From Colwellia sp. M166 (GTDB taxonomy: Bacteria; Pseudomonadota; Gammaproteobacteria; Enterobacterales; Alteromonadaceae): a stretch of DNA of 64,000 bases. The translations under genes were made by a program, and so were the position numbers. Positions 55,703 to 64,000 of this stretch are shown here, one piece after another. Each line of letters opens with the position of its first letter. Position 1 is the stretch's first letter. The notes under the pieces were generated by a model. The model worked only from the letters and a program-made list of their open reading frames with translations. It was not told the DNA's origin and made no database searches. The stretch is taken from positions 2,170,001 through 2,234,000 of the forward strand of contig NZ_CP040755.1 in assembly GCF_024585285.1 (NCBI RefSeq). Direction: 5' to 3'.

Positions 55703-56446
55703 ATGGCCAATAAGCCAAAGAACAACACGTACTTTCAAGCAAACTTTAGCCTTGATATTGTCGCAGAAAACGCCTTACTGCTCAGTTGGCAAAGCAAAAT
55801 TAGCATTGCACAACATAATGAAATCATTACCTTGCAAACACTGATTGAGCAGCAGCTCGGTACATACGTCATCGAAACCGTCGCCAGCTATCATTGCTTG
55901 ATGATTTATTTTCGTCATCAAATGATCACAAGTACTGAAATTACTGAGCAAATTAAACAACTTGCTAAACGTCATCAACAACCAGTACAGCTAACCGATA
56001 ATAACCTGTCCGTTGATTGTATTAAGATACCAGTTTACTACGATATCGAGCAACAATGGGATTTAGCTGAAGTGGCACACCGTTGCAACATGTCGAACGA
56101 CGAAGTGATCAAACAGCATAGCAGCACTATTTATCGTGGCTTTGCCTTAGGCTTTACGCCGGGATTTTGTTATTTAGCTAGCTTGCCCGACATGTTACAT
56201 TTATCTCGAAAGTCATCACCGCGCACCCAAGTTCCCAAAGGTGCTGTGGCTATTGCCGAGCAACAAACAGCGGTTTATCCGAATCAAAGCCCTGGTGGTT
56301 GGCATATTATTGGCCAAACCCCCTTACCTATGTATAACACGAGCAACGGCCAATTTAATGCCACCATCAATGTCGGACAAAATGTAGAATTTTATGCTAT
56401 TTCAAAAGCTGAATTTATTGCTATGCAACAAGGCTTATCAGCATGA
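55703..56446 (+). CDS. pxpB: 5-oxoprolinase subunit PxpB
   Basis: A 247-residue KipI-type protein. The key words GFTPGFCYLASLP, PRTQVPKGAVAIAEQQTAVYP and SPGGWHIIGQTP are present in its C-terminal half. I start at ATG 55703, just after the PxpA stop; an ATG at 55679, inside pxpA, is also possible and neither has a clear binding site. It overlaps pxpC by ATGA. Confidence 0.94.
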   Translation: MANKPKNNTYFQANFSLDIVAENALLLSWQSKISIAQHNEIITLQTLIEQQLGTYVIETVASYHCLMIYFRHQMITSTEITEQIKQLAKRHQQPVQLTDNNLSVDCIKIPVYYDIEQQWDLAEVAHRCNMSNDEVIKQHSSTIYRGFALGFTPGFCYLASLPDMLHLSRKSSPRTQVPKGAVAIAEQQTAVYPNQSPGGWHIIGQTPLPMYNTSNGQFNATINVGQNVEFYAISKAEFIAMQQGLSA

Positions 56447-57471
56447 GTCAGCATTATCTCGAAATTATTAATATCAATGGCCAGGCGAGTATTCAAGATT
56501 TGGGGCGTTTAAATGCTCAACACTTGGGCTTTAGTGCCAGTGGCGCGGCTGATGAGTTTGCGTTTCTGACTGCTAATCAACTTATTGCAGATTATCACAG
56601 TATTACCGAGTCTGATCAGCGCCAACGTAACTGTGCGGCAATAGAAATTACCTTAGGACAAATAAGTTTTCGAGCCAATGCCACTTGTGTAATCGCCATA
56701 ACTGGCGCTAACTGCAAGGCTAAAATCAATGATATCGCGATAAAAAATTGGCGATGCTATCAATTAAAAACCAATGACATGATTACTTTTGCCATGCCAG
56801 AACATGGCTTACATAGTTATTTGGCGGTCGCAGGCGGCTTTACTTGCCAAGTAGAACAACAGCCCTGGTTAGGCAGCTTTGCTCAAACCCAGAATGAAAT
56901 GGCACTAGGCTTTACCGGTACGCCATTAATAACGAGTAGTAAATTATACTTTTCAGCACCAGCAAGCAACTTAACAAGACCAGTAGTGCCAGTAAAAGCC
57001 AATAAGCCAACAAGCTCACCAACACGCTTCTATGCTCGACACAGGCTGACATTAAGGTTAATGCCCAGTGTACTATTTTTACAAATGAGCATTGAACAGC
57101 AACAGCGCTTTTTAGCCCGCGAGTATATTATTTCAGCCGATAGTAACCGTATGGGCTATCGACTTCAGAGCAAACCTGAGCAAGTACGCTTGTTTGATCA
57201 AAAAATACTGGCCGAATCCTTACGCAGCCGTTGCCTATTGTCGATGCCCGTGACTTACGGCATGATCCAGCTTCCAGCCAACGAACAACCGATCATCTTA
57301 ATGAAAGAGCGACAAACCATGGGCGGCTATCCGGTACTGGGCAGTGTCATGCAAACCGACTTATTTCGCTTAAGCCAAATGCGTCCTGGTGAAAAAGTCA
57401 ATTTCACCCTAATTAATCACCAACAAGCGCAACAACAGTTACACGCGTTTTATCGCAAATTTAGCCTCTGA
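56443..57471 (+). CDS. pxpC: 5-oxoprolinase subunit PxpC
   Basis: A 342-residue KipA-type protein with GQASIQDLGRLNAQHLGFSASGAADEFA at the start (family words are QDLGR and GFSASGA.D), HSYLAVAGGF (about 127), and near the end SNRMGYRLQ, RQTMGGYPVLGSV. It starts within the end of pxpB (ATGA). Last gene of the operon. Length is normal. Confidence 0.95.
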   Translation: MSQHYLEIININGQASIQDLGRLNAQHLGFSASGAADEFAFLTANQLIADYHSITESDQRQRNCAAIEITLGQISFRANATCVIAITGANCKAKINDIAIKNWRCYQLKTNDMITFAMPEHGLHSYLAVAGGFTCQVEQQPWLGSFAQTQNEMALGFTGTPLITSSKLYFSAPASNLTRPVVPVKANKPTSSPTRFYARHRLTLRLMPSVLFLQMSIEQQQRFLAREYIISADSNRMGYRLQSKPEQVRLFDQKILAESLRSRCLLSMPVTYGMIQLPANEQPIILMKERQTMGGYPVLGSVMQTDLFRLSQMRPGEKVNFTLINHQQAQQQLHAFYRKFSL

Positions 57472-57869
57472 CTAAGCTAGTTCTCATAGTAAACAGGAAC
57501 AATTGACCCGATGGATCGCTAAAAAAACAGCGCTTTGTTGTTCCAGATCAGTTTAGCGACATTATTCAGCTAATTTTTGCTTTTTGTGTTTCTCATTCGA
57601 CCGGAGTAATGCTAATTTTAGCGCATTAAAAAGTTACTCATTTTTTAAACAGTTTGGCAATTTGAACTTTTACCATCATCTGAGCACCCACTCTGATGAA
57701 AACTCAAACACGTCCTGCGTAACTTATTGTAAATAAATAAAATATTGTTTGTTTTGACAAATAAAAATGATTAAAAAATGCCTTAAAACAAGCCGATATT
57801 TTGACTGATTCTTACTATGGTTGATTAAAAATAAACTCTCTCAAAGTTTAAAACACTAAGGTTGATATT
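57472..57869. other. Long leader region upstream of the porin gene
   Basis: No open frame. It contains TTGACA at 57754-57759 in a very AT-rich stretch, a possible -35 box, but no well-spaced -10 is clear. It may hold the porin's regulatory sites. Confidence 0.45.
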
Positions 57870-59072
57870 ATGAAAAATAACATAAAGTACACTTCTCTAG
57901 CTTTACTCTCAGCTTCACTTTTAAGTGCGCCATTAGCATTTGCAGAAGAAACATCTGTGGCATCAGGCGTTAAAAAAGCACTTTCAGAAAGCACGGTAAA
58001 ACTTAGCTTCCGCGCTCGTTACGAAGGTGTTGATCAAGATGGCATTGAAGACAACGCAAGTGCACTAACATTAAAAAGCCGTATCACGGCAAATACTGGC
58101 AGCTTTAAAGGCGTATCTGTAGGTGTTGAAGTTGATAATATTGCTGACTTCATCGATGACTATAACAATACCCGCAACGGTGAAACAAATTATCCAGTAG
58201 TTGCTGATCCCGCAGGTACTGATGTAAACCAATTTTTCTTAAAATATAGCGCAGATAACTTTTCAGCCACCGCTGGTCGTCAACGTATTCTGCACAACGA
58301 CCTACGTTTTGTTGGTGGTGTAGGCTGGAGACAAAATGAACAAACTTTCGACGGCTACCGCTTTCAAGCAAGTCCGACTGAGTCATTTTCAGCAGATTAC
58401 AGTTATGTATACAATGTAAACCGCATTTTTGGCCCTGATGGTGATAACGCTGACTTAGAAGGCCAGTTCCATTTATTGAACACGCTCTACACGATCAACA
58501 AAGATCACAAAATCAATGCTTATGCTTACTTACTTGATTTTGATACCGTCGCGTCTTTTTCAACCGATACTTACGGTGTAAGCTACCAAGGTAACTTTGG
58601 CCCAGTAATGGTTAAAGCGGCTTACGCAACACAAAGTGACGCAGGTGATAACGCAACTGATTTTAGTGCTGATTACTACAATTTTGAGGTCGGTACAAAA
58701 GTTAGTACAGTAACCTTATTAGCTGGTATTGAGTCTTTAGGTAGTGATAACGGTGTTGGCTTCTCCACTCCATTAGCAACATTACACAAATTCCAAGGTT
58801 TTGCCGATAAGTTCTTAGGCACTCCAGGTCAAGGTATTGAAGATGTTTACTTGACCGCAAAAACAAAAGTAAGCGACATCAAACTTTCTGCCACATATCA
58901 CGATTTTTCTTCTGATGTTGATAGTATTGATTATGGTTCAGAGATCGACGTTGCAGCAGCATACACAATCAACAAAAACTACAATATCCTAGTTAAATTT
59001 TCTAGTTACAGTGCTGATGACCATGCCAGCGACACAGACAAACTTTGGCTACAACTTTCAGCTAATTTCTAA
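57870..59072 (+). CDS. Outer-membrane porin-like beta-barrel protein
   Basis: A 400-residue protein. A signal peptide (about 1-25, ending FAEE) is followed by alternating strands typical of a 16- or 18-strand barrel; the aspartate/glycine-rich turns (DNASALTLKSRI, FLKYSADNFSATAGRQ) and the last residue Phe (LQLSANF) fit an outer-membrane barrel. Best match by eye is the Alteromonadales porin/alginate-export-like group. The transported solute is not known. Starts after AAGG, seven bases upstream. Confidence 0.82.
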   Translation: MKNNIKYTSLALLSASLLSAPLAFAEETSVASGVKKALSESTVKLSFRARYEGVDQDGIEDNASALTLKSRITANTGSFKGVSVGVEVDNIADFIDDYNNTRNGETNYPVVADPAGTDVNQFFLKYSADNFSATAGRQRILHNDLRFVGGVGWRQNEQTFDGYRFQASPTESFSADYSYVYNVNRIFGPDGDNADLEGQFHLLNTLYTINKDHKINAYAYLLDFDTVASFSTDTYGVSYQGNFGPVMVKAAYATQSDAGDNATDFSADYYNFEVGTKVSTVTLLAGIESLGSDNGVGFSTPLATLHKFQGFADKFLGTPGQGIEDVYLTAKTKVSDIKLSATYHDFSSDVDSIDYGSEIDVAAAYTINKNYNILVKFSSYSADDHASDTDKLWLQLSANF

Positions 59073-59123
59073 GCTTTCTCGCTCAGCTTAAGTTAGCGCT
59101 CACTAACTATTTAAACAAGATAA

Positions 59124-59159
59124 AAAAGGGTTTAAGCCGTAATATTTAAACCCTTTTCA
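59124..59159 (+). terminator. Terminator of the porin gene
   Basis: 12-bp stem AAAAGGGTTTAA / TTAAACCCTTTT with a 10-base loop and trailing T residues, 52 bases after the stop. Confidence 0.88.
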
Positions 59160-59303
59160 TTTCTGTTAAACCAATTTAACATCGAGTTCCGCTGCTTTAT
59201 TAATCAACAATATTGCCTATCCCACCGCTAGGGGTAGAATGGCTGTAGATAAAAGCTTAGAATAGCGCCCGCTTTCAGGTCTGAAATCTATGTAGGTGCT
59301 TTT

Positions 59304-59903
59304 TTGTTATTAATGATCGACAATTATGATTCTTTTACTTTTAACTTGGTGCATTATTTTCAAGCACTTGGTCAAGAAGTCATGGTAGTCAGAAATGATG
59401 AAATCAGTATCGATGCGATAACTGAACTCGCACCACAGTATATTGTTATATCTCCCGGCCCTAGTGATCCTAATGCCGCAGGTATTTCCTTAGCAATTAT
59501 TGAAAAATTTAAAGGCCTGATCCCAGTATTAGGTGTATGTCTTGGCCATCAATGTATTGCCCAACATTTCGGTGCTAAAATTATTAAAGCCAAAAAAGTG
59601 ATGCATGGAAAAACCAGTAGCATTTCACATAATAAACAAGGGCTATTTAAAGCATTAAAACAGCCCTTAACGGTGACTCGCTACCATTCATTAATTGTTG
59701 CTCCGGACACCCTACCTGATGAATTGACCGTGACCGCTTGGTTATCAAGCAATGATCAGATAGAGATTATGGCTTTACAACACAAGTATTTGCCACTTGC
59801 TAGCGTACAGTTTCATCCTGAATCAATTTTAACTGAGCAAGGTCAGCAGTTATTACAAAACTTTATTGATCAGTATTCCAATCTAATAGATGATAATATT
59901 TAG
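59304..59903 (+). CDS. pabA: Aminodeoxychorismate/anthranilate synthase glutamine amidotransferase
   Basis: A 199-residue class I amidotransferase that supplies ammonia for 4-aminobenzoate (and perhaps tryptophan) synthesis. [12 protein letters not shown] opens it; the catalytic Cys is in [15 protein letters not shown] (about 78), and His/Glu in VQFHPESIL (about 169). TTG 59304 is the start, since [11 protein letters not shown] then aligns with E. coli MILLIDNYDSF; GTAGGTG stands before it. Neighbour to astC as in other gammaproteobacteria. Confidence 0.92.
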   Translation: MLLMIDNYDSFTFNLVHYFQALGQEVMVVRNDEISIDAITELAPQYIVISPGPSDPNAAGISLAIIEKFKGLIPVLGVCLGHQCIAQHFGAKIIKAKKVMHGKTSSISHNKQGLFKALKQPLTVTRYHSLIVAPDTLPDELTVTAWLSSNDQIEIMALQHKYLPLASVQFHPESILTEQGQQLLQNFIDQYSNLIDDNI

Positions 59904-60073
59904 GATAAAGCTTATTTAAGCGCTATTATCATGTCGAGTTAAATATTGAGCTATTACAAGTTCGGCTAGTTGTCTAAAGCTTGCTCATAACAGCCTCTAA
60001 TGAAATAGAGCCATAGGTCGATAACTTAGCTAGCGACAAAAACTATAAACTGATCACCGTTACTAATAATGAA

Positions 60074-61225
60074 GTGCTGATGCAAATATTTGAAGATAAT
60101 AAACTTGTTTCCCCTATCTATAATCGAGCACTCAGCTTAGCGATTAGTAAAGACTTTGCTGAGCAAAAAAATGGCAAAGTTAGTTTTGCTAAGCATCAAA
60201 ATAGCGAACAATTTAACCGCCGACGTGAATTACTTGCTGTAGAAGAAGAAACCAATAAAAATAAAATTATTCAGGCGCATGGGCACGAACATTTTAAAGC
60301 TCAAGTCATGAGCAAATTTTTTTCTCAAGTTGTTAAGCAAGTGAATAAAGAATTCAACAATAAAGAACATCTCTACATGAACGTGCTAAAAATAGAAGAT
60401 GCGGCTCCTTCTATTATGGAGATATTATCGGTAAAGGCAGCAAGCATCAATCGCATTGCTCCTTTAGTCAAAGCATTACCTTGGCTATGTATTGAATTAA
60501 TTAACTTAGTTAATAAACCGCAATACCGTAAACGCTCAGACGTGCAAGTCACCGAGCCTAACTTAGCACTAAGCTATGTTGGTTTAGATAATCTAAAATT
60601 AGTCATGCCAACTTTTATGCTTAAGCATTGGCTGCCTAACAATACCGCTCCTTTTCCATTAATGAAACGCAAGCTTTGGAATGATAGTTTATCGATCGCT
60701 CTAGCAGCACAGCTATTAGCGAAAAAACAAGGCTTAGATGAATTTGCCGCCTTTGCTGCAGGCATGCTAAGTAATTTAGGTTTGTTAGCCGTTACTCGCA
60801 GTTTTTTAAACACTTATACTGAGCTTTATAATGAAGAATTACGTGAGGCTTACGACAGTAAAGATAAAAAGCTTCATGACATTTTACTTGAATTAGAAGC
60901 GTCACCTCAGTTACTGCTCGAACAGCTAGTGGAGCGCAGCAGTAAAGTGGCTGCAGATATGGTCGAGCTAATGCGCTTTGATCGTTTACAAATTACCGAG
61001 GCTGTGTTTGATCTGGCCTATGCCGTTAATATTAGCCACATGTGCCCTATTGCGAAAGTAGTCACTAAAGCTAAAGCCTATGTCGCCTTTAGGAGTTTAG
61101 CCAAAGAAGAGCTTATTAATACTGAAGAAGCTAAAATACTACTAAGCGCGGGGCAATTAACCACAAAGGATATAGCCCTGCTGAAAAAAAGCGACATTGA
61201 CCATATAAAATTAAATTTTAATTAA
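60074..61225 (+). CDS. HDOD-domain protein
   Basis: A 383-residue soluble protein. The second half (about 95-300) has the HDOD pattern: MLKHWLP (about 178), LAAQLLAKKQGLDEFAAFAAGMLSNLGLLAV, but the usual HD metal pair is missing, as in all HDOD proteins. Such proteins often act in signalling; here the effector is unknown. The start is unclear: GTG 60074 and ATG 60080 lie in a frame that is open up to 60015 with coding-like content (KLITVTNNEV), and neither has a good site. Confidence 0.75.
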   Translation: MLMQIFEDNKLVSPIYNRALSLAISKDFAEQKNGKVSFAKHQNSEQFNRRRELLAVEEETNKNKIIQAHGHEHFKAQVMSKFFSQVVKQVNKEFNNKEHLYMNVLKIEDAAPSIMEILSVKAASINRIAPLVKALPWLCIELINLVNKPQYRKRSDVQVTEPNLALSYVGLDNLKLVMPTFMLKHWLPNNTAPFPLMKRKLWNDSLSIALAAQLLAKKQGLDEFAAFAAGMLSNLGLLAVTRSFLNTYTELYNEELREAYDSKDKKLHDILLELEASPQLLLEQLVERSSKVAADMVELMRFDRLQITEAVFDLAYAVNISHMCPIAKVVTKAKAYVAFRSLAKEELINTEEAKILLSAGQLTTKDIALLKKSDIDHIKLNFN

Positions 61226-62776
<1,551 letters not shown>

Positions 62777-62793
62777 GTCATTCATTATTATAG

Positions 62794-62827
62794 CGTTCAA
62801 ATACTTAGCACCTTAAGTATTTGAACG
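62794..62827 (+). promoter_or_regulatory. Perfect hairpin between astC and astA
   Basis: Arms CGTTCAAATACTTA and TAAGTATTTGAACG, exact complements of 14 bases with a 6-base loop. No T-tract follows; it could limit 3' decay of astC mRNA or partly end it. Confidence 0.65.
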
Positions 62828-62845
62828 TCTCATTGAGAGTTTTCT

Positions 62846-63862
62846 ATGATTATTATACGCCCTATTCAAAACAGTGATTATGATGCACTTCATCGCATCG
62901 CTGTGGAGTCAGGACACGGTTTTACATCACTACCGGTCAACGAAGAATTGCTCAGAAAACGCATTTCTCACGCTGAGATTTCTTTCCAAAGTTCAGTTAC
63001 TGAACCAGGTAATGAAGGTTACCTATTTGTAATGGAAGATACCGAAACCGGCGCCGTTGTTGGCACAAGTGGTATTGAAGCCGCAGTTGGTCTAGACGAT
63101 GCATTTTATCATTACCACTTAGGTAAAGTTGTGCACAGCTCTCGTGAGCTTAATATCTATAATACCGTTGAAACATTATCCTTATGTAATGACTATACGG
63201 GTGCTTCTGAAATTTGTACTCTATTTCTTAGCGAAAGTCATCGTAAAAACCGTAACGGACGCTTCTTGTCACGTTTTCGCTTTCTATTTATGGCAGAGCA
63301 TAGTGAACGTTTCTCGGAAACGGTTATTGCCGAAATGCGCGGTGTTTCAGACGAAGATGGTTCATCACCATTTTGGAAATGGTTAGAGGATAATTTTTTC
63401 TCACTTGATTTTCCAACAGCAGATTACCTTACCGGTATCGGTAAAAAAGTTTTTATCGCTGAATTAATGCCCAAATATCCAATTTACGTTAATTTGTTGA
63501 GCCCAGAAGCACAACAAGTGATCAATAAAGTGCATCCAAAAACAGTACCTGCACTGCGGTTACTTGAAGCTGAAGGTTTCTCGCGCCGTGGTTATGTTGA
63601 TATTTTTGACGGTGGCCCAACAGTAGAAACACAAACAGCATCAGTAAAAACAGTACGTCAAAGCCAGAAATGCCAAGTACTGATTGGCGATGTGACTAAT
63701 GATAATAAATATATTATTTGTAATAGCAAAGTAGCTGACTTTAGAGCAACACAAGCACCGGTGCTATTACGTGAAACCGCCAATCAAGTCGTTATTTCAC
63801 AAGCCGTTGCAGATGCGCTAATAGTCAAAGAAGGAGACTGGGTACGCCTAGTTGCCAATTAA
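62846..63862 (+). CDS. astA: Arginine N-succinyltransferase
   Basis: A 338-residue protein (E. coli AstA 344). It starts MIIIRPIQNSDYDALHRIA; VVGTSGIEAAVGLDDAFYHYHLGKVVHSSREL and FLSRFRFLFMAEH are family words, and FGRGYVDIFDGGPTVE-like FSRRGYVDIFDGGP closes the active domain. It starts arginine degradation to succinate and glutamate. Downstream of astC in one operon. Confidence 0.95.
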   Translation: MIIIRPIQNSDYDALHRIAVESGHGFTSLPVNEELLRKRISHAEISFQSSVTEPGNEGYLFVMEDTETGAVVGTSGIEAAVGLDDAFYHYHLGKVVHSSRELNIYNTVETLSLCNDYTGASEICTLFLSESHRKNRNGRFLSRFRFLFMAEHSERFSETVIAEMRGVSDEDGSSPFWKWLEDNFFSLDFPTADYLTGIGKKVFIAELMPKYPIYVNLLSPEAQQVINKVHPKTVPALRLLEAEGFSRRGYVDIFDGGPTVETQTASVKTVRQSQKCQVLIGDVTNDNKYIICNSKVADFRATQAPVLLRETANQVVISQAVADALIVKEGDWVRLVAN

Positions 63863-63943
63863 TCACTTAGCCGTTATTTAGCTAATTATCGAACGCAGTT
63901 AATTATTACACTCATGAGCGATACGCGCGCAGAGGAATCTAGA

Positions 63944-64000
63944 ATGTCACACAATATACAACTTATTAATGGTCAATGGTCAGTAGGTTTAGGTCATGAA
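63944..64000 (+). CDS. astD: Succinylglutamate-semialdehyde dehydrogenase, N-terminal part only
   Basis: Only 19 codons are inside the window: MSHNIQLINGQW then SVGLGHE. The site AGAGGAA lies 6 bases upstream. The position after astA and the opening LINGQW.VG are the usual AstD start. The rest lies beyond the window. Confidence 0.85.
   Translation, partial: MSHNIQLINGQWSVGLGHE

Overview
The window is a chromosomal segment of an AT-rich marine gammaproteobacterium. The combination of an EF-G2-type elongation factor, pssA, fadH, rluF, ubiX-mpl, pxpABC, pabA and the ast operon, with the style of the proteins, suggests Alteromonadales and most likely Colwelliaceae (Colwellia or Thalassotalea). 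That placement is inference; no rRNA gene is present.

Layout. (1) 1-3416: the 3' end of an elongation factor G gene, a multiply broken chemotaxis receptor gene, and a decayed non-coding stretch holding an interspersed repeat. (2) About 3417-21295: a mobile island of roughly 18 kb. One end carries a leftward operon of four overlapping genes: three large, different tyrosine recombinases and a small coiled-coil protein. This resembles the gamma-mobile-trio (GMT) and Tn554/RIT-type multi-recombinase modules. The other end carries a RecD2-like helicase coupled by an ATGA overlap to a small protein that resembles the VPA1267 family. Near-identical AT-rich direct repeats (core ATGTTGAAAA on the minus strand) lie at both edges. 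The cargo between them includes two proteins with the HEPN R-x4-H nuclease motif, a zinc-ribbon membrane protein, two unknown proteins, and three insertion sequences: an intact IS1202-like element with a 16-bp target duplication, an intact IS21-like element and an IS256 relic. (3) 21313-36948: housekeeping genes. ssb, an MFS transporter and uvrA are often neighbours in related genomes; here they are separated by a thioesterase, a 2OG-Fe(II) oxygenase, a large membrane protein, pssA, a chemotaxis receptor, fadH and a GreA/GreB-like small protein with an apparent ATT start. (4) 37117-43656: a split membrane/spermidine-synthase-like pair, rluF, and a likely electrophile/quinone-stress cluster (pirin, FMN reductase, ABM monooxygenase, HxlR regulator, SDR) that includes two small genes broken by in-frame stops. 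(5) 43682-47512: an accessory patch with a GNAT gene, a REP-associated transposase flanked by an inverted 13-mer, a cytochrome P450 and an IS110 relic next to the second copy of the interspersed repeat. (6) 47534-64000: a TolB-propeller amidohydrolase, ubiX, mpl, a MOSC-ferredoxin protein, the pxpABC 5-oxoprolinase operon, a porin, pabA, an HDOD protein, and the arginine succinyltransferase operon astC-astA-astD, cut off by the window end.

The island is the most promising place for an undescribed system. Its cargo slots are worn by insertion sequences, but the two HEPN proteins and the helicase/small-protein pair are intact. All family assignments come from reading motifs by eye; no database search was run. 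Where upstream in-frame alternatives existed, starts were moved to the codon with the better ribosome binding site, and each such choice is stated in the entry.
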